In this document: piece after piece, positions 1 through 8,753 of the stretch
Position numbering within the stretch: position 1 is the stretch's first letter
How the letters are laid out: each line of letters starts with the position of its first letter
NCBI RefSeq assembly: GCF_036226745.1
Contig: NZ_CP109013.1
Span: 62,001 to 126,000, forward strand
Direction of reading: 5' to 3'
Length of the DNA: 64,000 nucleotides
Source: Streptomyces sp. NBC_00683
GTDB lineage: Bacteria; Actinomycetota; Actinomycetes; Streptomycetales; Streptomycetaceae
Translations under genes and position numbers: made by a program
The notes under the pieces: generated by a model
Databases searched by the model: none
The model's input: the letters and a program-made list of their open reading frames with translations, nothing else
What the model was told of the DNA's origin: nothing

Positions 1-1
1 G

Positions 2-577
2 CACCTTGGCGGTGGCTGCTCCGCCTGCGCGGTGCGTGACGGGCGTAGCGTCGACACGACGATGGGCTTTACGCCCTTGGAGGGTCTGGTGATGAGTCGC
101 CGCAGCGGCAGCGTCGCCCCTGGTGCCCTGACCTGGCTGCTGACGCGGAAGAATGTGTCCGCGGACGAGATCGAGGATGCTCCGAACCACAGGTCCGGTC
201 TGCTCGCCCTCTCCGGCACTTCGGACGATACGCGCGACCTGGTCCGCAGCCGGGCGGCAGGCGACGAGCGTGCCGCACTCGCTCTTGACGTGTTCACCCA
301 TCAGTGCCGTCGCGGCATCGCCGGGATGGCCGCATCCTTGAGCCGTCTGGACGCTCTCGTTTTCACCGGCGAGATCGGCGAGGACCAGCCTGAGGTGCGT
401 GAGGAGGTGTGCGCCGGACTGTCTCTGTTCGGCCTCACGGGCGGACTGCGACCGCTGGTCGCCGAACGTCCCGAAATCATCAGTGAGCCCGGCGCGCGAG
501 TTCCCGTCGTGGTCGTTCCCACTGGTGAGGCTCAGCAGATCAACGTTGAGACCCGGGCTCTCGTGGCTCACCGCTGA
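2..577 (+). CDS. ackA: Acetate kinase, C-terminal part (5' end outside window)
   Basis: This is the last ~190 codons of an acetate kinase, which interconverts acetate plus ATP and acetyl phosphate in the cytosol. The frame is open from base 2. It begins with HLGGGCSACA, matching the family HLGNGxS phosphate-binding motif, followed by DTTMGFTPLEGLVM (family DTSMGFTPLEGL) and later FTGEIGED (family FTGGIGEN). Several family residues are replaced: N by G in HLGNG, G by E in GIGEN and N by D. The enzyme is therefore divergent, or its kinetics may be altered. Its pathway partner (phosphotransacetylase or phosphoketolase) would lie upstream, outside the window. It converges on the helicase gene and shares a terminator hairpin with it. 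Confidence 0.9.
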   Translation, partial: HLGGGCSACAVRDGRSVDTTMGFTPLEGLVMSRRSGSVAPGALTWLLTRKNVSADEIEDAPNHRSGLLALSGTSDDTRDLVRSRAAGDERAALALDVFTHQCRRGIAGMAASLSRLDALVFTGEIGEDQPEVREEVCAGLSLFGLTGGLRPLVAERPEIISEPGARVPVVVVPTGEAQQINVETRALVAHR

Positions 578-674
578 GGTGGGCCGACGCCGCCGCCACG
601 TGCCCCCTGACGCTTGCGAGGGATGTCCGACGCCTTGATGAAGCTTGGGGATCAGGCATGACGAGAGGGCGAGT

Positions 675-712
675 GCCCGCGGCCCGGCCCGTGGTCCGCG
701 CCGGCCGCGGGC
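675..712. terminator. Bidirectional terminator hairpin between ackA and recQ
   Basis: A perfect 10-bp stem, GCCCGCGGCC (675-684) with GGCCGCGGGC (703-712), encloses an 18-nt loop. It sits 3 nt past the helicase stop codon and about 100 nt past the acetate kinase stop. There is no U-tract, as is usual in Streptomyces terminators. Confidence 0.65.
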
Positions 713-714
713 CC

Positions 715-2424
715 TCAGCGCAACGTCAGCAAGCCGTTCTGTTCGACCACGTCCAGGGAGAGCGTGCGGTAGCCGGCCGTCTCGAACAGCACGGTCAGCC
801 GACGGCCGTCCTGGCTCATCACCGAGCCGTCCCCCCACTGACCGTGCCGGACCCGGGCGCCGAGCCGGAAGGGGTGCGGGGCGTCGTCGGCGCGGCTCAC
901 CTCCTGCGGGGCCACCGGTCCGCCGGTGCCGGCCAGCACCCTCGCGGCCGCCTTCGGGCCGTCCGGGGAGAGTGCGGCGGCGTCGCAGCGGTCGCAGGAT
1001 CCGCAGGACCCCCCGGCTTCCGGTTCCTGCCCGAAGTAGCCGAGCAGGAACCGCCGCCGGCAGCCCGTGTTCTCCGCGTAGCCCCGCATCATGTCGACCC
1101 GCGATCGCTCCAGCTGCTGGTGTGCGTCGCCGAGTTCGACGGCCTTGCGGGCGGCCTCCGCCGGATCGGCGGCGCCGGTGGTCTCCAGGTCTCCCGATTC
1201 GGTGGTGCGTACCGCTTCGACCTGTTCCAGTAGATTGACGACGGCCGTCAGCCGACTGGCCGTCAGGCCCGTCTCGCTGCGCAGGTCGCTCGGCCGGACC
1301 GGGCCGACGTGTTCCTCCAGTGCGCCGGCTACCTGGGAGACGGTGTCCGGGTCGGGGCGTCCGGCGGCGAAGAACCGCTGCATGCCGAGGTCCTGCGACC
1401 GGTAGGCGAGGATCGCCCGGGCCGGCTTCCCGTCCCGTCCGGCGCGGCCTATCTCCTGGTAGTAGGCGTCCAGGGAGCCGGGCACCGAGGCGTGCAGCAC
1501 GAACCGGACGTCCGGCTTGTCGATGCCCATCCCGAAGGCGGAGGTGGCCACCACCACGTCCAGCTCCCCCGCGAGAAAACGGTCGTGCACCGCGCCGCGT
1601 TCCTTGGCGGGCAGGCCGGCGTGGTACGCCGCCACGCCCAGCCCCAGGTCGCCCAGCTCGCGGGCGTACTCCTCGGACTCCTTGCGGGTCGCCGCGTAGA
1701 CCAGCCCGGGCTTGGGTTCGGCGGCGGCGCGTTCGACCACCGCCCGGCGCTTGTCGGCGGCGCTCCGGAAGGGGATGACCTCCAGGTGGATGTTGGGCCG
1801 GTCGAAGCCGGTGACCACCTCCCGCACGTCGCGCATGCCGAGCCGCTGGACGATGTCCGCCCGCACCGGGGCGGCGGCGCTCGCCGTGAGGGCGAGCACC
1901 GGCGGGCGGCCGATCCGGTCGATCACCTGGCCCAGCCGCAGGTACTCGGGCCGGAAGTCGTGCCCCCAGGTCGACACGCACTGTGCCTCGTCCACGACGA
2001 ACAGCGCGGGCCGTGCCGCCGCGAGCTGCTCGACCACCTCGTCCTTGGCCAGCTGCTCCGGGGCGAGGAAGACGAAGTCGACGTCTCCTTCGCTGATCCG
2101 GTCCCACACCGCGTCGTTCTCGCCGCGGCTCTGGGTGGAGTTCACGGCCGCGGCGTCCGCACCGGCCCGTCTCAACAGGCCGCTCACCTGGTCCCGTTGC
2201 AGGGCGATCAGAGGGGAGACGACGACGGTGGGGCCGGACAGAAGTACCCCGGGCACCTGGTAGACGGCGGACTTCCCTGCGCCGGTCGGCATCACCACGA
2301 GAGTGTCGCGCTGTTCCATGACCGACTTCATCGCCCGCAACTGCTCCGGGCGCAGCCGCTCCCATCCGAACACCTTGCGCGCACTGCGCTGCAGTCGCCG
2401 GGACAACGCGCTGAAGGTGAACAT
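715..2424 (-). CDS. recQ: RecQ-family ATP-dependent DNA helicase
   Basis: Product is 569 aa. It should unwind DNA 3'-5' during recombinational repair. Visible motifs are PTGAGKSAVYQ (Walker A), VVDEAQCVSTWGHDFRPEY (Walker B/DEAQ plus the RecQ aromatic loop), ATSAFGMGIDKPDVR and QEIGRAGRDG (motifs V and VI). A zinc-binding RQC segment follows, with cysteines in CRRRF...CGSCDRC. No HRDC domain is seen; instead the tail (from about FRLGARVRHGQWGDG) resembles the short beta-barrel tail found on other actinobacterial helicases. I chose the internal ATG at 2424 because GAGGAG lies just upstream; the longer reading adds 13 proline-rich residues with no such site. It is transcribed alone. Confidence 0.92.
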   Translation of the reverse strand: MFTFSALSRRLQRSARKVFGWERLRPEQLRAMKSVMEQRDTLVVMPTGAGKSAVYQVPGVLLSGPTVVVSPLIALQRDQVSGLLRRAGADAAAVNSTQSRGENDAVWDRISEGDVDFVFLAPEQLAKDEVVEQLAAARPALFVVDEAQCVSTWGHDFRPEYLRLGQVIDRIGRPPVLALTASAAAPVRADIVQRLGMRDVREVVTGFDRPNIHLEVIPFRSAADKRRAVVERAAAEPKPGLVYAATRKESEEYARELGDLGLGVAAYHAGLPAKERGAVHDRFLAGELDVVVATSAFGMGIDKPDVRFVLHASVPGSLDAYYQEIGRAGRDGKPARAILAYRSQDLGMQRFFAAGRPDPDTVSQVAGALEEHVGPVRPSDLRSETGLTASRLTAVVNLLEQVEAVRTTESGDLETTGAADPAEAARKAVELGDAHQQLERSRVDMMRGYAENTGCRRRFLLGYFGQEPEAGGSCGSCDRCDAAALSPDGPKAAARVLAGTGGPVAPQEVSRADDAPHPFRLGARVRHGQWGDGSVMSQDGRRLTVLFETAGYRTLSLDVVEQNGLLTLR

Positions 2425-2744
2425 GGTGCTCCTCGGGGGCTGTGGGATCGGGCCGGGCGGCAAAAGCGCCGTCCGGGTGACCTCCGACTACCCCGCGTCC
2501 GCCACCTCACGGCACCGAATGCGGCCGATCCCGTCGGCCGCCCGCGCGACAGCTCGCCCGCCCCGGACTGTGCGCGCGAGCGGTACGCCGCGCCGACGGG
2601 ATGCGCACGTCGCTCAGCGCATGTCGCAGCGCCGTCGCGGACCGGGATCGCGGCACCCTCACCTCCCGACCACTCCGCTCCTTGCAACTGTTTTCGCAAT
2701 CCTTCAGGTTCCGTATAACTGATTTCGTTGATGGCTGGCACCCA

Positions 2745-2762
2745 GCTACCGATATCGGTAGC
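2745..2762. promoter_or_regulatory. 18-bp perfect palindrome, candidate operator
   Basis: GCTACCGATATCGGTAGC is its own reverse complement. It lies in the 400-bp gap between the divergent helicase and PPOX-family genes, about 65-110 bp upstream of the latter. A repeat this long and perfect is typical of a dimeric repressor site. No regulator gene is adjacent. Nothing else in the gap is recognisable beyond an AT-richer patch (2682-2725) that may hold promoters. Confidence 0.5.
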
Positions 2763-2869
2763 TTGAGGGCGCATCGACCTCGGTGGAGCGCGCGCCTGTG
2801 CCGGCCGCGACAGCCGTCCGGTTCGTCATGAAGTCCAGCAACGGACAACGCCCTCGCGAAAGAGCTGAC

Positions 2870-3549
2870 GTGAACCACAGCCAACTGCCCGCCACGCTGC
2901 CGGAAACAGACCGCACCCGTCACCGCCGGCTACGGGAACAGGGCAGCCTGGACCGCGGCGAACTCGACGCGATCCTGGACGCAGGCTTCCTGTGCCACTT
3001 CGGTGTGGTCATCGAAGGGACCCCCTGGTCGTCCCCACCGTCTACGGAAGCGACGGGGAGAACCTCTACTTCCACGGCTCCGTGGCCAGCCGGAGCCTGA
3101 CCGCCTCGCCGGGGGCGACGGTATGCGTCACCGTGACGCACGTGGACGGCCTCGTCCTTGCGCGGTCGGTGTTCGAGCACGGCGTCAACTACCGCAGCGC
3201 GATGATCTACGGCGTCCCACGCCTGCTCACGGATGCGCAGGAGAAGCTGGAGGGGCTGCGCTGCCTGACCGAGCAGGCCGCACCGGGACAGTGGGACCAC
3301 GCACGGCGGCCGAACCTCAGGGAGCTGGCGGCGACCTCCCTGCTGGCCATTTCGCTTCGAGAGGCGTCGGTCAAGATACGCACGGGCGCCCCGGAGGACG
3401 GCGACGGACCCGACGCCGCCCTCGGGATCTGGGCGGGCGTCCTGCCCCTGGTCTCCACCTGGGGCGCCCCGGAAGCCGACCCCCTGCTCCCTGACGACAT
3501 CGAACCGCCCCGGCACATCGCCGCCCGCAGCGGAACCCGGGCGGGTTGA
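2870..3549 (+). pseudogene. PPOX-family (pyridoxamine 5'-phosphate oxidase-like) protein, frameshifted
   Basis: The N-terminal part, starting at GTG 2870, reads to FLCHFGVVIEGTP. The downstream frame then reads PLVVPTVYGSDGENLYFHGS and continues to 3549. Together these give a typical ~225-aa flavin-binding split-barrel protein of the PPOX family, whose members bind FMN, F420 or heme. The break falls exactly in the C5 run at 3021-3025; one extra C would restore a single frame. Either a recent frameshift or a sequencing indel explains it. An in-frame ATG at 2828 is an alternative start but has no ribosome binding site. The substrate cannot be inferred. Confidence 0.75.
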
Positions 3550-3624
3550 GCCGCCGCCCGGACGCGGTCGCAGCCGCTCTCGCCCCGGGACACGGGCCCG
3601 GCATGATCCAAACGAGAAGCCTAG

Positions 3625-3845
3625 GTGAGGAGGGCAGCGAGGCTCCTGCCACCGCGGCAGCGAGGGTGATGGCCGCTGCGAAGGCGGTGGCGGCTCGGGT
3701 GATGGCGGCTGGGTAGGTGGCGCCGTTCAGGCGTGCATTTTGCTGCACCGGCGGCGGCCAGCAGCGCGATCACGATTACCAGTGCGGCGGTGAGAATGAC
3801 GACGGCAACGGTCACGGCAAGCTCCAGGTTGATGGGGTGTCGTGA
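3625..3845 (-). pseudogene. Possible small membrane protein, frameshifted
   Basis: On the minus strand one frame gives a strongly hydrophobic stretch (AVTVAVVILTAALVIVIALL). A neighbouring frame continues with ATYPAAITRAATAFAAAITL. Together they resemble the ~65-aa two-helix membrane proteins common in Streptomyces plasmid and integrative-element regions. The two frames overlap near 3730, so a single-base change separates them. No convincing start or stop is seen. The call is tentative. Confidence 0.35.
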
Positions 3846-3930
3846 TCGAAGGTCGCGAAGTCGGTGTTCGCCGGGGTTCGCCGGAGGAAGACGAACACCG
3901 GCGAACACAGCATTGCGGGGGGCGAAGCAG

Positions 3931-4678
3931 GTGCAGGAAGAGCGGATCGACAACGGCGACAACCCGGCCCTCGCCGACCTGCGCGCGAAGTTGAGCGCTG
4001 GGCCGGCCCGTAACAGGATCAACAAGACGGAACTCCCCCGCCTGGTCGGAGCTGGGGCGCACCACCGTGTCAGGGTTTCAGGCTCCCGGCCCAGTGCCCT
4101 CGGAGCAGACCGTCGCGGCGCTGGCCCGCGCTTTGAAGCTGCCTGTCGGGGAGTTGCTGGCGTTGCAGCGGGTCGCGGCTCGAGGCGGGGAGCGGTCGGT
4201 GCCGGGCCGTCCGATCGGGGAGTGGGAGCCGCACACCTTGGAAGTTCATCCGGCCGGGCCGGCCGGTGTTGTTCCCGGCAGTGATGCCTCGGGGGCATCG
4301 GGGTTGCCGAGTTACGTAGCGCGCGGGCATGACCTGGTGCTGGCCGAGCGGTCCGGGACGTCGCGGCCGGCCGCAGCCGGATGGCGGTCCCGGTCGGCGG
4401 TTCGTCGACGGGGAAGACACGGGCGTGCTGGGAAGCTGTGCAGCCGCTCGCGGGCATGGGGTGGAGTTTGTGGCATCCCTTCGACCCGACTCGCGCCGAG
4501 GCCGCTCTTGATGACCTGCACCGTGTCGCTCCTCGGACTGTGGTGTGGCTGAACGAAGCCCAGCACTACGTCGGCGACCGGGAGGGCCGGTGAGCGGATC
4601 GCCGCTGCACTCCACCGCCTGCTCACCAGCGCGGAGCGTGGCGGTCCGGCCGGTCTGCGGCCCGGCTGGCGAGCACTA
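3931..4678 (+). pseudogene. XRE/helix-turn-helix plus NTPase protein, degraded
   Basis: Pieces of one protein appear in successive frames. A cro/C1-type HTH comes first (KTEL..., then SELGRTTVSGF, then VAALARALKLPVGELLALQ). A linker follows, ending LPSYVARGHDLVLAE. In another frame VGGSSTGKTRACWEA is a Walker A P-loop, and TVVWLNEAQHY is a Walker B-like strand. A further frame gives GERIAAALHRLLTSAERGG. Intact Streptomyces relatives are large HTH-NTPase proteins often associated with signalling or STAND-like ATPases. At least three frame breaks and a missing C-terminus mark this as a relic, truncated next to the convergent SDR gene. Confidence 0.75.
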
Positions 4679-5428
4679 ACGGCCCAGCATCGCCCCGCCG
4701 TTGACGTGCAGGATCTGACCGGTGGTGTACCCGGCGGCGGGTGACGCCAGGTACTGGATCGCGGCCGCGATCTCGCTGGGCTGCCCCGGCGTGCCGGTGA
4801 GGGATTGCGCGACCCGGGCCGCGACGAAGTCCGGTGTAGCGCGGTCCCCGAAGAACTCGGTGTCGCCGACGAAGCCCGGGGCCACCGCGTTCACGGTGAT
4901 GCCCTCGGCGCCGAGCCGCTGGGCGAGTTCGAAGGTGTACGCGTGAAGGGCCGCTTTGGAGCCGCCGTACGAGCCGGGGCCGCGCAGGGCTGCGATCGAC
5001 GACAGGTGGACGATCCGGCCGCCGGGGCGTACGACGTGCGGCAGCAGCGCTTCGGTGAGCAGCACCGCGGTCAGTACGTTGGCGGCGAAGTTGCGCAGAT
5101 AGCCGTCGGCGACGCCCTCCAGGGTGCCGTCACCGCCGGAGACGACGTTGCCCCCGGCGTTGGTGACAACGACGTCCACCGGGCCGTCCGCGGTGATGAA
5201 CGCGGCGGCTCGGCGGACCTCTTCGGGCTGGGTGAGGTCCGCGGCGTGGAAGTCGGCACTGCCCTTGCCATGGTCACCGGTGATCTCATCGGCAGCGGCG
5301 CGCAAGACGTCCTCGCGCCGGCCGAGGAGGATGACCCGGTCCCCGCCGGCGGCGAAGGCGGCCGCAGTCGCTTTGCCGATGCCGGTGCCGCCGCCGGAGA
5401 CCACGACGCGACGCTGCTGCTCTGCCAT
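4676..5428 (-). CDS. SDR-family NAD(P)-dependent oxidoreductase
   Basis: A 250-aa classical short-chain dehydrogenase/reductase. The cofactor loop SGGGTGIGK is near the N-terminus, followed by NAGGN, the catalytic serine in VHLSS, the YxxxK motif in GSYGGSKAALH, and the usual C-terminal GGAMLGR. It probably oxidises or reduces a ketone or alcohol; the substrate cannot be read from sequence. The ATG at 5428 follows AGGTGG with 5 nt spacing, while a GTG at 5437 is in frame but overlaps that site. It is monocistronic and flanked by relics on both sides. Confidence 0.9.
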   Translation of the reverse strand: MAEQQRRVVVSGGGTGIGKATAAAFAAGGDRVILLGRREDVLRAAADEITGDHGKGSADFHAADLTQPEEVRRAAAFITADGPVDVVVTNAGGNVVSGGDGTLEGVADGYLRNFAANVLTAVLLTEALLPHVVRPGGRIVHLSSIAALRGPGSYGGSKAALHAYTFELAQRLGAEGITVNAVAPGFVGDTEFFGDRATPDFVAARVAQSLTGTPGQPSEIAAAIQYLASPAAGYTTGQILHVNGGAMLGR

Positions 5429-5487
5429 GATGTCCACCTTTAATGTCGTCCGTGTATGTGAATATCAATCAGGTAGTGGACCGAACG

Positions 5488-5930
5488 CTAGGGAGCGGAC
5501 CGGCCACTGTCAACCGGGAACACCGCCCCGGGATCACCGCGGTACTCGCCCGGCGTGGAAGGGCCCGGGAGGGTGCTGGCCTTCGGGACAGTGGCGACCT
5601 GCGGGGCCGCGTGGCTCCAGGTGCGGGTGTCGACCCGCCCCAGGAGCACGGCGGAGAACTGCTCACGTCCCAGCGCGGCGCTGTAGCTCTGGGCGCCGAC
5701 GAGGAGGTGGATGCGGGCTTCGCGCCCGGCGAAGAGCAGCTCCTCGTACGCGTCGACCGCCGGGAACGTCTTCGTCTCGTCTGCCTGGCGGATCTTCTCC
5801 CAGTGGCCGGCCAGCTGCCGCAGGGTGTGGCTGGCGGACTCGAACACCACGGTGAGGCGGGGCAGGTCCTCGGTGTCACCGTGCTCGTCGGCGTGGTCGA
5901 TGCGGTGCGTGGACGCCGAAGGCCGCTCCG
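5488..5930 (-). pseudogene. C-terminal relic of an FtsK/SpoIIIE (Tra)-type DNA translocase
   Basis: The minus frame reads LTVVFESASHTLRQLAGHWE, then DETKTFPAVDAYEELLFAGREARIHLLVGAQS, then LGRVDTRTWSHAAPQV and VPKAST. This order (Walker B-like strand, 'grexrihllvgaqs', the 'ilgr...W..laP' end) is that of the C-terminal half of FtsK/SpoIIIE-like translocases on actinomycete integrative elements. The Walker A half is missing and the 5' part runs into unrelated sequence. This is a fragment and is not expected to be functional. Confidence 0.65.
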
Positions 5931-6090
5931 TCGACGCCGAACCCGGATGGCAGGCCGGAGCCGAGTGACTTGTACGGCGAGGGCACACACGCCAAGGTGA
6001 CGCTCCCGCCTTCCGGTTCCCGGTCCACGGAGTTCCAGCTGGCGCTGTGCCTCCTGCGCCTGCTCTCGAGTCGGCTCGGTGTGCTCGTGC

Positions 6091-6117
6091 ACGCCCCGCC
6101 GAGGATCGGCGGGGCGT
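6091..6117. terminator. Perfect 12-bp stem terminator
   Basis: ACGCCCCGCCGA, a GGA loop, and TCGGCGGGGCGT form a perfect hairpin. It lies just downstream of the minus-strand gene ending at 6135 and probably terminates it. Confidence 0.8.
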
Positions 6118-6134
6118 TCTCGCGAGTTCTGTAC

Positions 6135-6596
6135 TCAGTCTGATGGAATCTTCGCGACCGTCACCTGTCCATCCATTAGGCATTCGATGAGCACTGAATC
6201 GCCAAGCGGGTAGATCCAGAAGTGCGGCCCGGCGTCCAGGATGTCCTGCGCATGTCGCACGGCGACATCCGCAGGCATGGTCACAGCTGGCATCACATAA
6301 TTTCCCCAGATGATGGCGACCCGCTCCCCTCGCTGCACGTACGGGGAAAGAAGTTCCGCCACCGTCCTCGCCCAATGCTCCTCGTCGTCCCACCAGAGGC
6401 GGTCTTCGTACGAAATGGATTCGAAGTCGATTACGTCGCCGGCGCCAGCCGGGAACCTGCTCAGGCTCGCTGCCGCCAGTTGCCGATTCTCGGCGTGATT
6501 CAATTTCACAACCTGACGGCCGTCATCGCCGTGGGGGTTGTTTATGAAGTTCGGAAGATATTCCGGATGGCTCGCATAGGAGCTACTTTCGGTCAT
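6135..6596 (-). CDS. Hypothetical acidic protein
   Basis: A 153-aa soluble acidic protein of no family I recognise. It has no signal peptide or membrane segment. Its middle is rich in D, E and W (DRLWWDDEEHWARTV), and the C-terminal half alternates hydrophobic and charged residues like an alpha/beta fold. Size and acidity resemble immunity-type proteins common in Streptomyces, but this is only an impression. The start ATG at 6596 follows GGCGGA; a start at 6614 would have no better site. Codon use is less GC-extreme than its neighbours, which may indicate acquisition. A strong terminator follows. Confidence 0.7.
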   Translation of the reverse strand: MTESSSYASHPEYLPNFINNPHGDDGRQVVKLNHAENRQLAAASLSRFPAGAGDVIDFESISYEDRLWWDDEEHWARTVAELLSPYVQRGERVAIIWGNYVMPAVTMPADVAVRHAQDILDAGPHFWIYPLGDSVLIECLMDGQVTVAKIPSD

Positions 6597-6639
6597 ACGT
6601 TCCGCCTCAGCCAAGTCGAAATACCTCCACCGGGAACCT

Positions 6640-6970
6640 TTTCGCCGTTCTCTGCAAGCGTCACCGGCGGGCGCCGGCTACTCAGGCACTCGAACCGGCG
6701 CACGGTCAGCTCGATGACTACGGGGAAGTGGGAACGGCGGTACTGGGTGACCCTATCCAGTCCCTCTGACCGGCGTTCGGCCGCGTGCGTTCGGCTGGTG
6801 CCGCAACCCGACCGCGTGGTGCCTCGCCCCGGCAATCCTTCCACCAGTTCCCGCTGCTGGTAGCACCAGCAGCAGTTGGTACGCCTGCAGAGCCGGAATC
6901 CAGGCATTCGACGATCCGCATCATCATCAAAGATGACGACGCGAGGCGGCAGCCATTCGGCGGGTCCTGG
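6640..6970 (-). pseudogene. Possible N-terminal relic of an ISL3-family transposase
   Basis: The minus frame shows LPPRVVIFDDD near one end and HFPVVIELTVRRFECLS followed by PPVTLAENGEKV near the other. These resemble the ISL3 N-terminal beta segment (V-x-RRF-x-C...C-x-TFAE) that precedes the HTH. The zinc-binding cysteines between them are not in one frame and the rest of the transposase is absent. The call is weak. Confidence 0.35.
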
Positions 6971-7048
6971 TCCATCACCCTCCACGACGCTCCTGTAGTT
7001 CCCCGCGCCGTGTCGTGCTCACGGCTCGACCCGAACTAGCGTGATCCC

Positions 7049-7552
7049 ATGCGGTTGCTGCTGACCTCCGACACGCACCTCCCCCTGCGCGCCAAGGCCC
7101 TCCCCCATGCGCTGTTGACGGCACTCGATGACGCCGACGTGGTGATCCACGCGGGAGACTGGGTGGACGAGGCCACGCTCGACCTGCTCGAGTCGAGATC
7201 CCGCCGCCTCATCGCCGTGTACGGAAACAACGACGGGCCCGCCCTGCGCCGAAGACTGCCCGAGGTCGCCCGTGCGGAGCTGTCCGGTGTCCGCTTCGCC
7301 GTCGTGCACGAGACCGGCGCGGCCGCCGGACGGGAGCGTCGGTGCGCCAAGCTGTTCCCCGACACGGACGTCCTGGTGTTCGGTCACAGCCACATCCCCT
7401 GGGACACCACCGCGGACGAAGGCCTTCGCCTGCTCAACCCCGGCTCACCCACGGACCGCAGGCGGCAACCCTTCTGCACGTTCATGACCCTGCGGGTCGC
7501 CGACGGGCACCTTCACGATGTGACGCTGCACCGGCTCCCGCCCAGGCGCTGA
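7049..7552 (+). CDS. YfcE/MJ0936-type metallophosphoesterase
   Basis: A 167-aa single-domain calcineurin-like phosphoesterase. Metal ligands are readable in order: D8 and H10 (SDTH), D37 (HAGDW), N60 (YGNND), H87 (VVHE) and H113/H115 (GHSH), then the family ending LNPGS. Relatives are small phosphodiesterases, often of unknown natural substrate. The length matches the family (about 160-170 aa). The gene stands alone between relic DNA and the DUF6301 cluster. After the stop, the frame ending near 7662 (DDIHEAIRGLTTCLITHRH) could be a fragment of another gene, but I cannot name it. Confidence 0.9.
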   Translation: MRLLLTSDTHLPLRAKALPHALLTALDDADVVIHAGDWVDEATLDLLESRSRRLIAVYGNNDGPALRRRLPEVARAELSGVRFAVVHETGAAAGRERRCAKLFPDTDVLVFGHSHIPWDTTADEGLRLLNPGSPTDRRRQPFCTFMTLRVADGHLHDVTLHRLPPRR

Positions 7553-7791
7553 CCGCCGGCAGGAGGGCTCAAGCCGGGTACCGGCCGCGACGACATCCAC
7601 GAAGCCATCCGCGGACTCACCACGTGCCTCATCACCCACCGACACGTCCAACGCCTTTGTTAGGACCTCTAAGCTGGACACTGCTTGCCTCGCGCCGGTC
7701 GGGGACTTGTGCGACCGGGACTTCGGGGAGCGGCTCGGACGGAAGGTGAGGAGGACAGGGGCGGGCCAGGGCGCCGCGCCTCTTAGGACGT

Positions 7792-8292
7792 ATGACGCAA
7801 TGGCGTGCGTTGAGTGATGCCGAGGTTGTCGAACTTGCGGCACGGTTGCGGTCGTTGGACTGCACGTGGGAGCTGGGGGCTACACCGAGCTCCAGACGGT
7901 CCACACAGTTCACCCGTCAGGCGCTGATGATCCGGCCTCGTTGGGACCTGCTCATTACCGGGTTCGAGAGGGCCGCCCGTGCCACGTCCCGCCGCAGGCA
8001 AGTGCAGGACGAGGAGATGGTCGAGCGCGTGCGTCTGCGTCTGACCGACTACGCGGCTGAATGGGCCCCGCCCCTGGACGCGTTCGCGAGGATGGCCGCC
8101 GCGCTGCACACGTCGCTGGGCGCGCCGACAGACCGCAGGCCGGGCACGGATGCTGCGCTTCACTGGGCCGGTTCCGACACCACCCTGGTCCTCGAGCACG
8201 CGGGAGACTCGGTGTACCTGGAGCTGGTGACCAACAAGCGGCTGTCCCTCGACGAGGAGCTTCTGCGGATGGACGAGGAGGGGCTGCTGTGA
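7792..8292 (+). CDS. DUF6301-like protein
   Basis: A 166-aa soluble protein that begins MTQWRALSDAEVVELAARL and contains HWAGSDTTLVLEHAGDSVYLELVTN. I recognise this pattern as the Streptomyces DUF6301 family. Members are commonly found beside secreted-toxin or ESX-type loci and are thought to be immunity- or chaperone-like; that role is inference here. Its last codons overlap the GTG start of the next gene (GTGA), so the two are translationally coupled. No toxin gene is visible in the window. Confidence 0.8.
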   Translation: MTQWRALSDAEVVELAARLRSLDCTWELGATPSSRRSTQFTRQALMIRPRWDLLITGFERAARATSRRRQVQDEEMVERVRLRLTDYAAEWAPPLDAFARMAAALHTSLGAPTDRRPGTDAALHWAGSDTTLVLEHAGDSVYLELVTNKRLSLDEELLRMDEEGLL

Positions 8293-8732
8293 CGGGGTGG
8301 GACGGGTTCGGGGAAGCGCTCGCCGAGCAGCTGACCTTGCTGGGCGCCGGATCGGTGCTGATCATCCGCGAGGGCGGGGGGACAGGCCGGTACGCGCAGT
8401 TCCTGCAGAGTGGCGAAGGGGTGGAGGCCGAACTGGTCGGTGATCACGGTCTCGACCCGGCGCTGCGTGCGGGAGAGGCGGGCTGCCGGCTGATCGTAGA
8501 GGCGGGCTGGCAACCGCCCCAGGACACCGTCTACGGCCACAACTGGTGGACCGAGCTGCCCTGGCCGTCTGCTTCGGACGCCTACCGCAATCTGGCGGGG
8601 ATGACGGTGACCGGCCTGCGCGACGGTCTGCGGATCACCGGCCCGGAGGCCCTGGTGTACGAAGCGTGGGACGGGCGCAGGGGCAATCGCTCCCTGGTCC
8701 TGCCCTTGCTGGGCCTCAGTCCGAAGAGCTGA
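8289..8732 (+). CDS. TY-Chap (YbjN/T3SS-chaperone-like) domain protein
   Basis: A 147-aa protein beginning GTG at 8289, read from the overlapping GTGA. The frame is open upstream, but the overlap with DUF6301 decides the start. WDGFGEALAEQLTLLGAGSVLIIRE, then GRYAQFLQSGE and EAELVGDH, match the first half of TY-Chap domains, a chaperone-like alpha/beta fold related to YbjN and type III secretion chaperones. Pairing with DUF6301 and a HEAT protein suggests a common protein-binding role. No catalytic residues are evident. Confidence 0.78.
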   Translation: MTGWDGFGEALAEQLTLLGAGSVLIIREGGGTGRYAQFLQSGEGVEAELVGDHGLDPALRAGEAGCRLIVEAGWQPPQDTVYGHNWWTELPWPSASDAYRNLAGMTVTGLRDGLRITGPEALVYEAWDGRRGNRSLVLPLLGLSPKS

Positions 8733-8753
8733 CGAAGGGTGGCGAGCAGCGGC

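Noticed and set aside
1309..2718. 469-aa plus-strand frame
   Set aside because: Shadow of the recQ gene, low-complexity and without any domain.
3621..4457. 278-aa minus-strand frame
   Set aside because: Pro/Arg/Ala-rich shadow of the XRE/NTPase relic; only the hydrophobic end near 3.75-3.84 kb looked gene-like and is listed separately.
5074..5443. Plus-strand frames over the SDR gene
   Set aside because: The minus-strand SDR has all family motifs; these are shadows.
7570..7665. Frame ending DDIHEAIRGLTTCLITHRH as the end of a gene
   Set aside because: Plausible coding composition, but no start and no recognisable family.
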